From positions 1,178,001 through 1,242,000 of the forward strand of contig CP087217.1 of assembly GCA_020912385.1 (NCBI GenBank): DNA of 64,000 bases. Reading direction: 5' to 3'. Both the position numbers and the translations under genes were made by a program. This DNA comes from Neofusicoccum parvum. Lineage: Eukaryota; Ascomycota; Dothideomycetes; Botryosphaeriales; Botryosphaeriaceae. Under the pieces are notes generated by a model, which searched no databases, was not told where the DNA came from, and saw only the letters and a list, made by a program, of their open reading frames with translations. Positions within the stretch are counted from its first letter, which is position 1. Every line of letters begins with the position of its first letter. This document shows positions 42,814-56,382 of this stretch, in pieces.

Positions 42814-45140
42814 ATGGCGTGCGTTATCAAGGTGCCCTGCTCGTCCGCCAACATCGGCCCCGGCTTCGACGTCATCGGCCTCGCCCTGTCCGTCTACCTC
42901 GAGCTGCACGTCCAGCCCGACCCCTCCGCCGCCCAGCTCAACCCGCTCGGCTGCCGCGTTACCTACGAGGGCCAGGGCGAGGACGAAGTCAGCCTCGACC
43001 CCGAAGTCAATCTCGTCACCCGCGTCGCCCTCTACGTCCTCAAGTGCCACGGCCAGAGGAAGTTCCCCGGCACCCACGTCCACATCAAGAACCCCATTCC
43101 ATTGGGCAGAGGCTTGGGAAGCAGCGGTGCCGCAGTGGTAGGACTCGCCTGAGCTGTGCGACCTTGCTGCGAGCAGTGGCCAGCCTGCAAATGGCGAGCG
43201 CATGCAGAGGTCGCGTGTGGCAGCGGAGCCTGTTCGCCGCCCGCCTCGTACGACCGACATCGTGCTCGCCAGCGCTCAGCTGGCCATTGGCTGCGGCGGG
43301 ACATACACACACATTGTATCGGCTGATGCGTGTCTAGGTCGCCGGTGTGAACCTCGGAAATGAGGTGGGTAACCTGGGCCTGTCCAAGGCCCGCATGCTG
43401 GACTACTGTCTCATGATCGAGCGGCATCCGGACAATGTGGCCGCCGCTCTGTACGGTGGTTTCGTGGGCACCTACCTCAACGAGCTGGATCCGGCCGACA
43501 TGTCCCGCAAGGAGATTCCCCTGGCTGAGGTGCTGCCCGAGCCTGCTGGTGGCGTGGATACCGGCCTGCAGCCTCCGGAGCCGCCGCTCAACATCGGCCA
43601 CTACAAGAAGTTTAAGTGGGCGAAGGAGATCAAGTGCATTGCCATAATACCCCAGTTTGAGGTCTCGACGGCCAAGGCGAGAGGAGTCCTTCCCGACAAG
43701 TACAGCCGTGCCGACATGGTCTTCAACCTGCAGAGAATAGCTCTCCTCACTACCGCTCTCGGTGAATCTCCCCCAGACCCTGACATGATCTACGAGGGCA
43801 TGCAGGACAAGGTCCACCAACCCTACCGCAAGACCCTCATTCCAGGTCTCACTGAGATTCTCCAATCCGTTACCCCCAAGTCGCACCCTGGCCTTCTTGG
43901 TATCTGCTTGTCTGGCGCTGGTCCCACCATCCTGGCTTTGGCCACGCACAACTTCGACGGCATTGCGAACCATCTCATCAACGAGTTCAAGAAGGAGAAC
44001 ATCACCTGTGACTGGAAACTCTTAGAGCCCGCCGAGGATGGTACCACTGTCACTCGGAGCTCGTCTTCACAGCAGGAGGCTATGACCTACGCTTCTGCTG
44101 GTGTGAGCATTGATGCAGGAAACGAACTCGTCCAACGCATCAAGGCTTCCGTCAAGTCTACACGTCGTCCAGGTGCCGATGCTGACATTGGTGGCTTCGG
44201 AGGTACCTTTGATCTTGCTGCTGCCGGGTACAAGGAGGCTCCCATCCTCGTTGGAGCCATTGACGGAATTGGCACCAAGGTCAAGATCGCTTTCGAAATG
44301 GGCAAGCACGACACCGTTGGTATTGATCTCGTTGCCATGAATGTCAACGACCTTGTGGTCCAGGGTGCCGAGCCGCTCATGTTCCTCGACTACTACGCCT
44401 GCAGCAAGCTGGACGTCGATGCAGCTGCCGCCTTCGTCCACGGTGTCGCCGAGGGCTGCAAGCAATCCAACTGCACACTCGTTGGCGGCGAGACCGCTGA
44501 GATGCCTGGTCTCTACTCCGCCGGCGAGTATGACGCCGGCGGTGCCGCCATCGGTGCGCTCGCCCGCAGCCAGCCCATCCTCCCTGACACCGCCTCAATG
44601 GCCGAGGGCGACGTCCTCCTCGGCCTTGCCTCCAGCGGCCCGCACTCCAACGGCTTCAGCCTGATCCGCAAGATCGTCGAGCGCGCCGGCCTGACTTTCC
44701 ACGCGCCGGCTCCCTGGAGCCAGTCGGGCGAGACCGTCGGCGTCAGCCTGCTCACGCCGACCCGCATCTACGTCCGTCCTCTCCTCGCTGCCTCGCAGCA
44801 GCGTCTACTCAAGGGCATGGCGCATATCACTGGCGGCGGCCTCCTCGAGAACATCCCCCGCATGCTCCCCGCCCACCTCACCGCCGTCGTCGACGCCTCC
44901 ACCTACCCCGTTCCCCCTGTCTTCCGCTGGCTCAAGCAAGCTGGCGGCGTCGAGGACAAGGAGTTCTCACGCGCCTTCAACACCGGTCTCGGCATGGTGT
45001 GTGTGGTCGACAAGGCGAAGGTCGAGGCTGCGAAGAAGGTGTTGGAGGAGGCGGGAGAGAAGGTGTTCGTGGTGGGTGAGTTGGTGAAGAGGACGGGTGG
45101 AGAGGGTTGCGAGGTGAAGAACATGCAGGTGTGGAACTAA
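42814..45140 (+). CDS. homoserine kinase fused to AIR synthetase (AIRS, PurM-type)
   Basis: Two exons, 42814-43137 and 43338-45140, give 708 residues. Residues 1-348 are a complete GHMP homoserine kinase: CSSANIGPGFDVIGLALS, NPIPLGRGLGSSGAAVV, ERHPDNVAAALYGG, ICLSGAGPTILALA and the terminal CDWKLLEP. Without a stop codon the frame passes through a short linker (SSSSQQEAM, from 349) into a complete AIRS from about 358: YASAGVSIDAGNELVQRI, GAIDGIGTKVKIAFEMG, LVGGETAEMPGLYS, LASSGPHSNGFSL, HITGGGLLENIPR. The chain should catalyse both threonine synthesis (homoserine to phosphohomoserine) and purine step 5. The join lies inside exon 2, so it does not depend on a splice call. The intron is 200 nt, longer than its neighbours. 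Confidence 0.95.
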
Positions 45141-47190
45141 AAGGACTGAGGTGATGGACACACTACACGATGTTTTGATGGACTCAAGGGAACGTGGTTG
45201 CATTTTCGGGTCTTTGTGAATCTTTTGAGAAAATGGATCAATCTTTAGATGATGTGGATCTGGCATTTGAAGACTAGATGAGGGTAGACAAAAGGAGTTT
45301 ATGTTCGGTCAGATGTGAAGGTGATGTGATCGCGGTGGGTATCTGTTGACTGTTCCAAAGCATCAAGTGAATAGACGGCCGGAGTGACCATTCTTGGTTC
45401 TCTGGACTGTTGAGACAGGCCTGCATAAAATTCAAGATTTCAAACGTCTCCTTCGGGACTGTCACGCTATTCTTTAAAACTGTATCGTCTTTCCATTGTC
45501 GCTTTACGTCTGGTCGTACCTGAGGTACAGAAGTGAAAGGCATCACTCATACTGCATTATTCCTTTAGTTTGCTATGTTTGTGTGCGTCTCAATGGAAAG
45601 GCAAGTTACACGACACCGCAAGGCGAATCGACTGCCGGCTCTATTCAGAAGATAACTGGGTGCTACGAGATCCCATCAGTCCTGGATATCTACGGGTGTT
45701 GCTCCCGGCAATTCTCCATGCTTATCTCCCAGCGTTGAAAAATCCCTCCTCCGCTTTATTTTTATTTCTCGAATTTCACTCGCTCTAAATAATCCTCACA
45801 AAGCTTGAGGCAAGCGGTCAAACCTCCTGATGTCATTGAAGATTTAGCATTGCATGTCTTTTGACACGAATAAGATATAAAGAACTATACTTAGTCATTG
45901 CGTAATAGCAATATGAGCATTTAAGGTCCACAACAAGCTTTTGGTGAATCAACTCTTCGTGCAATGACAAGTGTTTAAGCATATCGATGTAGTCATGATC
46001 CACGCCATTGCTTTAAGGTAGTCAGATGATCAATAAACTGTGCATCTCGGTCATATTCCTAAAGCCAAGTATAATGGATCCAAGAATGGACTGAGGAGAC
46101 GCGGCCCGTACACCCACCATTGGGTTGAGCTCAAGCTGTTCCCGCGCAAAAAGGTTGACTCACGCGTTGAATCCCACAAGACCATTCCCTTCTTCATGCC
46201 CGAGAAGCAAATGTGACCAGGTAAGGCAACAAGGCTTCAACGTGCCAAGCTAAAGGACTCGTAAGCACATGGGAACGAGGTGACGGAATCGGACCATCAC
46301 ATGAGAAGAGGTTGAAGAACAGCTGATCATTTTCCTTGCAGCAGAGTGTGATACCATGACGTCTCAAGCCTGACACAAAAGAAGACTCAACGCTTTCCTT
46401 CTCGAAAGCTTCTATTCAACCTTCTTCACCTTCTGTAATTTCCCCTCCTGGTTGCCCGTGCATTGGCGTGAGACATGTCCCACTTCGACTCACAACAGCA
46501 TTTGAGAGGTCTCGTGGTCGTGACGACATGTGCCGCAAAACTTAGACCGTGGGCTGCTTCTTGCCGGAAGAAAATTCAGCTTGATGATTCTTCCAGAAGC
46601 AACAAGAGAAGAGGGCAAAAGGTAAAATCCCTGCGCTGTGTCAGACCCTTACATGTCATTACTCAGGGTCCTCCTCTCCAACTACCCGCAGCCGTCATAG
46701 GAAATAATTCAAGGCAAACCATTGGCCACTTGGATTTCCCCTCGATCAGCCAATGAGTAGCAGACAGTATAGCAGATGATTTAATTCTCGCCACCTTTGC
46801 AAGGTGTCGATGATCGGATCACGGTTAGAAACTTTAACGCTCAAACAGTACCTGTAACTGACTACGGCACCACACCCATGCAACAGGTCCCAAGAAAACA
46901 CCACGTGCATTTTTCCTGTTTTCTCTTCGTCCTTTTCACAAGCCTTCCCAGCAAACCCTCCCCGCCCATGACAACCTTCGATTTACCTCTCAGCCATCCC
47001 TCGATCCGGACAACCCTCCCAACCTCATCACACCTGACTGCCCCTGCGTGACACTTCATGCGCCATTCCACGCCCCCTTCACACCCGCTCCCCCAAACCA
47101 CCACATGCGCTTCCGTTTCCCGCGCTCACCCGCCCCTCGGCCACCCGCTGCGCCGCGCCGGCCCCACGTATATCGTATCGCACGGCAACC

Positions 47191-47214
47191 ATACCCCATA
47201 CCCCATACCCCATA
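47191..47214 (+). repeat. ATACCCC heptamer microsatellite
   Basis: Three full copies of ATACCCC plus a partial fourth, in tandem. Confidence 0.85.
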
Positions 47215-47564
47215 ACACTTCCCGACAACCAGATCCGAAAGAATTCCCCCCCCGCCACGCCAAACCCACCACGTAGCCCCAGCACCCCGCCGAGCCGGCC
47301 GAGCGCCGGAGGGGCTGTTTCCTCCACCCCCGGCACTGGAAGTTGGAGGGCGAGGCGGGTGCCGCGGCGTCGGTTTGGCGGAGCAGTCCTGCCGCGCCGG
47401 GGCTGGGCCGGGCGGGCGCTCAGGCACGGTTGACCCACGCGCGCGTCTGTCGCGGTTGGCGTGCTGTGCTGGGGCGCGGAGGGACGGTGGCGGTTTGGCG
47501 GTGGCTTCGAGGACGCCGCTGCACGGCCGCACGGCGGGTGGATCACGAGCCGTTGCGGTGCGCT

Positions 47565-47590
47565 GCACACGCACACGCACACACGCACAC
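47565..47590 (+). repeat. CA/CG-type dinucleotide repeat
   Basis: Short imperfect run of CACACG and CACAC units. Confidence 0.75.
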
Positions 47591-50500
47591 GGCGCAATAT
47601 ACGTATGTTGTCTGGGTGCTTTGGGGGCACCGGTACGTGTAGCTAGACGCTTGGTGTCCCCACGGGCTTGGTGCGTGGGGCCCACATGCACAACACTGGT
47701 CCCGCAAATTGACATATGGCGCAAGCATGGTCGCTGCTCGGCCGCTTCGTTCCGAGCGAAAAATGCGGAGGAAAAAAAAAGTGGGCGAGTGGTTGGGGCC
47801 GGGCGTGCTCTTTTTTTTTTTTTCTTGTTTAAGCTTACCGCTAAAAAAGACGTCTGGGAATGCTTGTCCAAGAGGGCGAGTTCAGAGAGAAACACAAACG
47901 TAATTGCGCTTATCATGGCACGCGGGGGAACAACGACGCAGCATCCGGAAGGAGAACAGCCGAGCGGTGGTGCAGGGTAGATGGATACCCAAACGGGGAA
48001 ACGCGATGGGAAGTGGGATGTTGTGTTTGGGGCGCAAGTGGGAGCATAACAACCGCCACGTCATGGCGCAAGGCGGCAAAGCACGAGCAAAAGCAGAGTC
48101 GGAACTGAGCGGCGGACGTTTTCGATACCGGGGAACCTGTGATAGCGAAAAGAGGAGGCGAGGCCCGGCAGTCGATGCCTCGGAAAGATGAGCGCCAGAG
48201 ATTGAGAGCGCCAGAGACGCCAGGATCACCGATCTGGACTGCGCGATCACCTCTCGAGGAAACAACAATACAAAAGCGGCACCCGGAGTAGCGGCACGGT
48301 GGCCAGACGCGCGCTAGACTGCGTGCTGTCCGGGCGTAGTGTATCGTTGGCGTCGGCAGCATGGATCCTTCGTCCACATCGTCGACAGTCCTTCACGCCT
48401 CCTTGCTGCAATTACCACAGCGAACTACCCGCCGAGATACTTCTCCCCAAACCCCCACCGTCGCCGTCATCCCGCGGCATCTGGTGCGGGCGTTTGCATC
48501 TGCAATGTTTTCTTTTTCTCCTCCTCCGTCTGAAACGCAATCCTTCGCGTCCTTGCTTGGCATGGCAGTTCGAATGCCGTCTTTTTAAGGCACGTACATG
48601 TTTGCGCTAGACAGCTAGTCGGCCTGCAGCACAGCGACGTGCGTCAAAATACATCGCACTAGACCACGCCGGTCCAGACAGGCCTCTCGGCGCGACACTC
48701 CGGGCGGACGGGGCGGCTTAGCTGCTGTTCAGAGCATCAAACAAGCACCAACCTTGTTCCTCAGCAATAATTCCCACGGCCGCGGAGGGGCAGCGTGACG
48801 TGACGCACGCACACCACCCCGTCGGTAGGGGCAGTCGGCACTAAGTAGGTGTAGATTAGCGGCGGCGCGGGACACAAGGTCCTGGCGTTCACGGGCGAGC
48901 CAGGTTTGGTTGAGGAGGAGTAAAGTCGTTCAGGCCCTCCGTCCACGGCCGGCACCAGGGAATGGCTAGCGGTGGTTCAGGCCGGCAGAGGAGAAGTAGT
49001 CGGTTTAGCTCGGCAGCCGCCTTCATTACAGCAAGCCGATGCAAAGACTGCTGGGCGGTTCGTGGACGGGAGCTTGTAGAAAACAGTAGCGGGTTAAAGT
49101 TTTTGCTAGGGAAAAGTGGGTAGGGTAGCAGTCGGATTAGACCAAAGACGGGCAAGAGGGGGCAGACACGGCTCGAATGGGGTGCGGTGGGATAATAGAG
49201 GAGCTATGCACGCATCGGGAGGGCCCGCCGTGGCTGTCCCACGTTCCCACTGGCCGAGGCGGCCGTGAAACCGGGGAAGGGATGCGACGGGAAAGGTTTC
49301 AGGAATTCGACAAACTCAAAAAATAAAAAGCACCTAGCTGCCAGAAAACGGTCGCCCTTAAAACATGTGGATTAATGTCGGCCAGGAGGATCACCAGATC
49401 TGGATGCTGCGGTGCCCGTGTTTCGTCAGGGTTCAGCTACAGATTCAGCAGAGCAGTAGCGCGACAATGGGGAGATGTCGAGATGGCGAAACAAACCCCC
49501 CACAGGGAGGTGTTTGACGGCGGCGTTTCGCTGCTGGGGATGCGTGGTGGTCGAATGGTGTTCGTGTGGCGCGGCGGATCTCGGTGATCAAACGAACGCC
49601 TCAGCAGGCGCCCAGATGTCCTGATCATCCCCTTTCCCTTCCTCGAATGAAGAAGCGCCGCGCCCGCCGAACCCTCCCCGTTCCTTCAAGCCACGATCTG
49701 CAGCGCATAAGCTGGCGCCGCGGAAGGATGACGACGCTTCTTTCAACACCACGGGGGCGCCAGGGAAAAAAAAAAAGGGTCCTCCAGGCTCCGGCTGGCC
49801 TCGCGGTCAGGCGCCGCAGAACCGTGGGCTGCGCGCCGCCGAGAGGCCGTAGTGTACCAAGCGGCGGCGAGGGCGCACATTCTAGAATGGCTTCGGTCGG
49901 AGAATTACGAATGGCGAGGAAATACGACGGCGCGCGCGAGATGAACGGTTCGGTGGTTGCTAAGCTCTCCCGTCGTCAGCCGTCGTCAGGGTCATTTCGG
50001 CGATTTTGGTCGCTCTGTCCGCGTTTGATGATGTCCTGCCACGCTGCTGTACGCCTGACCCGTCTGACAATCTCAGCGGGCGCCTGTGTCCTGTCGCGGC
50101 CGGAGCAGTCGCCGTGAGCGGTGGTGGGTGGAGCGCGAGCAGCAACGACGGTTATTTTAAGCCATCGAGCCGCCGGTATCGAAGCCGACCGCGGATGCGT
50201 GTCAACGCTTCCTTGCCCGCGGTAGCGAGACCCTGCCGCTGCTGCGCTCTCTCCACCGTCGCGAGAGCGAATGGGTTCCCAGGCTTGCGATGGGGTGTTC
50301 GGGGTCTGCGCTCGCTTGCCCGCCGCCAGAAAGCGCAATAACTGCGCAGCCCTGGCGATATTACGCCGCCAAACTCCCCGAGCGAGACCCGGCCCGCGCA
50401 ACAGAGTGACACCTACCCGCCGACGTGGCGGGGGAACTGCTGCACGACGCGCCTGAGGCTGCAGGATTAATGGCCCCTCGCTCGGCGGCCGGCCTTTGCT

Positions 50501-53500
50501 CTCGGGCGCACCCGATCCGACGTCAAGCGCGCGACCGCCGGCCGCCGGCTGGCCGCTCCCGTCGCAGCCGGGCGCCTGGCGCTATAGGCCGGCATGCTTA
50601 TTAGCATAGTCCATCATGCACCTCCCTCGTGCATGCCGTCTCCATCGCCAGCTCTCGTAGCGTGCGCCCCTGCCCAATCGCTCCTCGCGCCCTACGCCCG
50701 CTCGAACATCGTCTTGCTGCAACGAGTAGCAGTGCGAAGCTCCGCACCGCCAAAACGGCATAGTGTGGCGCAGCTGCAGCCGACGACTCCATCGACGGCT
50801 GCGCGCGCGCACGCCTCTGAGCCTTGCTGCCGTCTTCCTCACCGGTCGTCTGCCGATAGCCAGCCGACATTTCGTGCGTTTATCCTCGAGCTTACGTACC
50901 TGCCGGCCGGAGCTCCCCTCTTCCTCTCGCCCGCGCTGGCTCCAACGATAAAGTCGCGGTGGAGTTCACACGTGCGCCCATCCACACGCCCGACCCTTCC
51001 GTTTCATGCCAAAGGACCATAAGGACCACGGCGAGGCGCTGCCCGGACCGCCGGCTGCGCGCGCCGCGTATCGAGGTCGAGGAACGGGCAGCGCTGCGGT
51101 TCTCTGCCTCCGCGCACGTGAATGCGCTGCCACGCGAGGAGCCAGCATGTGCCAGTGCTCCGTGTGCGCTTGGACGCTGCGCGGTGGATCAGTGGGTTAG
51201 GGAGGTTGGTCTCGACTGCGCATTGGGTCGTGCTGATAATATCGATAATAATGACGCAGTGGAGGATCGAGATTGGAACGGTATAAACGATAGACGCTCG
51301 CCATGAGAACGAGAGATCAGAATAAGTACCGCGGGGAAATAGGTCAGAACGGTATACGAGAAATAGCCGCGCCGGTGAGCGATCTTCAATGTACGGGCGT
51401 AAGCTGACGAAGAGCGCCAGCAGAAGGGCAGAATGCTGTTGTACAAGCGATGTGAGTGTATTAGCGTGCTTCTGGTGTTGGGCGCGTGGTGCGAGCAGCG
51501 CGGTATCCTCAGGCAGCGCGTTGACCAGCTGCATGAAATGTGGGAGGGGAGCTTAGGTTTCATGGCAACCTGGGCACGTCTCTCTCACAAACTGCTGCCT
51601 GCCGCCATGTCCACCGACTCCATCCGTCTCCGAGCGCAGCGCCCTGAGGTGCACCAATGCAGGTGCGGCCGCTCGAGGGTCGCCCACCGGCGTCGTTGCT
51701 GCAAGCTTCCACACGACAAGCCACTGGGCGACGGGCTGCGGGGAAATCGCAGCGCGTCCCCAGGCCCAGACAAGGCCTCCACACCTCTATTGCTGCAGCG
51801 TCTCCACCGGCGCTGGCGCTGGTCTCCGGATCAGCGCGACCGAGCGGCATGCTCTTGGCGTCGGTGGTTCGTCCGGCCAGTTGGGTATCGCCGGCGCGAT
51901 GTGCAGAGAGGCCGCCAGGCCAGCGCGCGCTCAACACCGAAGAGGTGCCTTTTACAGCCTCCGCGCGCCGCAACTACTGCTCTTCGCGGCGCTGGAGCGC
52001 GCAGCAACTGCCGAAGTGAGGCGGGCGGTCGAGCTAGCGGCGGATAGAAGCGATCCTCTGAGCTCCAGCGCAACGGTAATGAGCGAGTCGCGCCGCGCCG
52101 TTTGAGGTGGTGCGAAGGGGAATGGCGCTGGGCAGATCGTTGCCTGCGGAGTGGGTGAAGGCTGGGTGACGCTGGAGGTGTGCGTGCCTGGTGTGAGGGC
52201 GCGGTAGCGGTAGTGCGGTGCCAGCAGCGCGCCTGAGCCTAAATGCCAGTTTCGGGGCCCACGGGACGTGATGCGCAGCTATCCCCAAGACGCGCAAAGC
52301 GGCCGACTTTGACATTTCGGTGCCCTGGGTTCAAGGGTCGCAGCCAAAACCGAAGCAGAAGGTGCGCCGCGTGCAATTGCCAGGGAATATGCAAAAGGCT
52401 GAGATCTTCAGGGATTGCGCGCGACCAGAGGGGGCGCAAGCGAGACGTGCGAGATTGCGAATCAGATACGGCGCTCCACGCGCGATCCAGTTCGCTGGCC
52501 AGAGCCTAGGCCAACACCTTCGAGATTTGCTTCTTCTTGGACGTGGATAGCGGTTGCCATGGCTGGCAGACAGGATCGACGCCGCGACTCAATCCAGCTC
52601 GGTGGCCAGCTCTCCGGTCCGTTGGTACGCTGATCAGTCCCACGACAGATAGCTGTGCGGCGTGGAGAGCCAGGTTGTTGGATCGTGTCAATTCATTGCG
52701 TAAATGCTTTGAAATGAGCACACGACTCTGAAGGATTCGCCAAGCAGGGAAGACGGACTGCTGCTGGCAAAATGCAGGCGCTGCCATTGAAGGGAAAACC
52801 GTTGCCATGCAATGTGCATGAATCGTCTCCCGCCGGCATTTACCTTCTTGTCTGCGACGCACCACTTGTCGACTGCAGAATGAAACATGAGGAATAAGAA
52901 AAAGCCAGGGCGGACTTAATGGTGTGATGAGTGAGGCGTAGAAGAAAGATTATACGAAATGCACCTACGCTCCTCAATGCCACTCCCTTCTGCTTTCTGA
53001 ACGAACATGCCGTCTGTCGGCCGAAGTTCACGCGCCAAAGGACGAGCATCCCTTGCCTCCGCCGTAAGGTCGTTGGGCGAAAGAAGGAAGGGACATTTCA
53101 GCTGACGGAAAGAAAGGCAGATGCTTACTCCATTGGTGTCAGCGGGAGGAGATTCCAAATCCAGACGGGACCTGGAAGCTTCAGGGCCTCAGGAAAAGCA
53201 GACAGCAGTAGTTCTGCCTGTGCAGGGATGCAGAATGCGCCTCAAATAGCTGCGTGTGTTTGAAGCGTTGCAAATCAGGTACAACTGATGGCGACATCCC
53301 GTCACTTTAAACTCTGGCGGCGAGAAAAAGTTTTGCAAGCAGCGATGTTCCTTTCTGAGGCGGCGGCAGCAGGCAGGCAGCAATTTGGTGGCAATGCGTG
53401 CAGAGCTCCACGCATCCCCACAGCTACGGTTGGCATTGGCCCGCCCAAGGTCTTTGTCAGTGAGGGGAAGTAGTTCCGCCGCCCACGCGAGTTTCGACAC

Positions 53501-56382
53501 TCCGGAGCCTCCGGTTTTGCGCTCAGAGCAACCGCGGTTTTGTATGTGGGCCCAGTCTCGGGTCCACCGCCGACGCTCGTAACCTGTCGGGATTGCGTAG
53601 CACTCATCAAAGTTAGAACGCCAATAGCAGAGCAGGACACTCAGCTCCAGCGTCTGCCCAACTGCCAGTGCTCGGCGGTCTGCAAATACGAGCGAGATTG
53701 GCATTGATGCACCGGGGAACTGGAATACCCGCGGCTAGGCGGTATGATGCTCGGGACCCCAACGATCGCTGCCATCTTGCCGTTAGAATTGAGCTGCAAT
53801 TGCTTTTCCGTGCCGTCCGTTGTCTCCCAAGGATTTTGGAACGGCTGATGCGAAAAGCAAACGAAAAAAAAATCTGCGATCAGATTCGGAGCCGAAGATA
53901 AGATCTGGATACGTACTACGTAAAAGCTCGGCGGCCGGCACCGGTTGAAGCAGACGATCACAGCCCTTGTGGCCAAGTGCGGCGTGGCTCAGAAAGTTTT
54001 GCTAGAGCGATCTCGGTGTGGGCGGTGGGGTGGAGAGGCCGGTGAGAGATCATCCCAGGTCCCAGCGCAAATCTGCGTGGCCGCGCCAGACGCTGGCAGG
54101 CCGGTGGAGAGCAGACGGCCGTCTTGTTGGCGAGTGGCAGGGACAGGCTGCGCAGGCTCGCACGCACTGAGCAGCGCGCCGTCGCCGGGCGCGGGACGTA
54201 GTGGCTGTTCCTGCAGCATGCCTGCAGCTCAAAAATAGGCTTGACATCACTGGCGGAGATGCGGATGCGCGGGAAGAGACGCACTGGCCGCCAGGGATCG
54301 AATCGTCGCGCAACCCGACACGAAGCTTCTGACGACGAGGTTTTTGCAGCGCGGGCTGCATGCGCGGCGGCCATTTTTGGCGCGCTGAGTTCTCGCGCCC
54401 ACCGCTCTGGCAGAACGCACCAGGCACTGCCGGCCGTTACGCGGGTCTTGAGCGTTCCACAGGCCCGGGCGGGCCCCGAGCCGATCGGGATGCTGAAGAC
54501 TGCGCAGCGCTCCCGCGGGCCGCCATTGGCCGGCATTTGCGAAAAATAACAGCAACGGTTGGCCATGGAAATGCTGAAACGCCACTGAGGCAGCGAGGCT
54601 GCGGAGAAAAAGCCCCAGAGCCTTCTTTTCTCCGTGGGCGATCGGTGGCTAGAGCTTGTCGTCGCCGGCACGCCTGAAACGATAGTCCAGCGCTGCTGTT
54701 CTCGCGGCGGTGCGTGGGTGCTCAGAGCAGCGGTTCGTCAGCGACTCGCAGCGCGCGGAAGCAGCTCCCAGGGTCGACGTTGCACGGCGCGCATGCCTTC
54801 GCCGCCCGTCGCGTGGCTTTGTTTGGACGGCAGCCGGCTTTGCGCATGCAGTGCGGCGTCGCCAGAGCCTGCATCACCGCGCACAGGAATCGATGCTGCA
54901 ACGTCAGCATGTGAGCGCAGCTGCAATGGGACGGCACGAGATCGCCGGCGGCACAGCGTCCAGAGGCTCCGCCAGCAGGCGAGGGCGGCAGTCGCGTGAG
55001 AACGGCGCGGGAGGGCGTTGGCGTTGCTGGCGGCGCTCGGGGGCCTCACGACGGCTGTGTTTCACGCGCCGCCATTGTTTGCTGGCGGCGCTGAAACGCG
55101 CAAACATGTCTTGGCCGCGGCCTCTTCTGCGGCCTCGCAGCGCGGCGGCATCGCAGGCGCCTCTGCGCCCTGGGATCGACGGGCTCCATGAGGCTTCCCC
55201 GCCCAGCGCTCAGCGGGCCTCGGCCGCGTCTGCTGTTTCGAGTGCCTCCCGGGCTCGAGGCGCGCGGAGCACACAGGCGCGTCGTGGGCCGCGGCCGACA
55301 CGAGCACCTCCGCCGGCCTGCGTCCTGCGCCGCCAGGGGTGGCGGTCCCTGATTCGCCAGGGCCGGCGACGTGAGCGCGCGCTGCCGCAGGCCTCGGGCG
55401 CGTTTGAGGTTGAGCGGGCGCGTCGCGCATAGACGCCAGAGCAGAGGGCTGCGGGCTGCGGGCTGAGGCCGGGCTGGCGTGGGCGTGGGCGGGCGGTGGG
55501 CAGCGGGCAGCAGCTGGGCGGCCGGGCAGGCTGTGGCAGAGGCAGCGGGCGTGGTTCAGCCCAGCGCGGGACTCGTGCGCGCCCCCCTGCACGCAAATTG
55601 CGGAACCACAACGGCGGATGTGCTGCTGCCACCGTGCCCCCCCTTGGCCTGCACGGGCTGTCAGACGATGCCCCCCGGCGGCCGCCCGAATCGTGGGCTC
55701 AAGGCCGGCCGGTCCCTGTCGCGCGTGTGCAGGCCGGCCCTGGGCTGCGCTTTCTCCACCTGCGCGCGCGCCCACGGCTCCGTGCCTTAGGCGCAGTGTC
55801 ACAGATCTGCGGTGCCACGAGAATCGCCGCTTGCCGTATACATTTGCGCCTGTCCTGCCCGCTGCCCCTTCAGGCCCCGTGCTCCCGCCCACTCGCCCGC
55901 CCATAGCCACTGCTGAGGATTGCTGGTGCGGCATCCAGGCTCCGAACGCGCCCTCCAACCGCCCCGCAGCACTTATACCGCATGGCTGCCGCGCTCTAGG
56001 CTGGCGTCTGTTTCGTTTTCGACACCACCGCCTGCTTCTGACGTCGGTGGAGGGCCGCCCGAGGTACGTCGAGCGCTGTTGCTGCTGTCCTGTACATACT
56101 GTCTTGCAATCTGCCGCCTCCTGAACGATGCTGTCCCGGTGCTATCTTTGTCCCTTGAGATTGCCGACTGCCTCGTCGCCGCCCGCGCTCCGTCCAGCTA
56201 ATTTCCTCTAGCTGTCCTTAGCTTCCCATCCGCCGTCCACCACGTCAACCTCCGCCAATTTGATCTCCCGGCGCCACTAGTTCGCGAATCTCAGCGCCGC
56301 CTATTTGTTTATGCCCACGGCCCTGCTGTCCACCGCGGACACAGTCGCTGCCGGCCAGCACCACCCGCCCGCTCCTAGTTCT

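Larger units (their letters stand above)
45141..56382. other. 11 kb region without recognisable protein genes
   Basis: 45.2-47.0 kb has ordinary composition; 47-56.3 kb is GC-rich, peaking around 54.7-55.9 kb. The long frames there overlap on several strands and are Arg/Ala/Pro-rich, the signature of GC-rich noncoding DNA. No domain motif, signal peptide or consistent exon chain was found. Short repeats and A/T tracts are present (poly-T at 47811-47824, poly-A at 49766-49776). It may hold regulatory DNA, long noncoding RNAs or a long leader of the CRIB gene; none of these can be shown from sequence alone. Confidence 0.6.

Noticed and set aside
41951..43141. Plus-strand frame of 396 residues over GARS
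   Set aside because: Antisense shadow of the GARS gene; low-complexity and without motifs.
47056..47916. Minus-strand frame of 286 residues
   Set aside because: Biased composition over simple repeats, no recognisable domain.
55062..55958. Minus-strand frame of 298 residues in the GC-rich region
   Set aside because: Arg/Ala/Gly/Pro-biased, overlaps other long frames and has no motif; expected by chance at this GC content.
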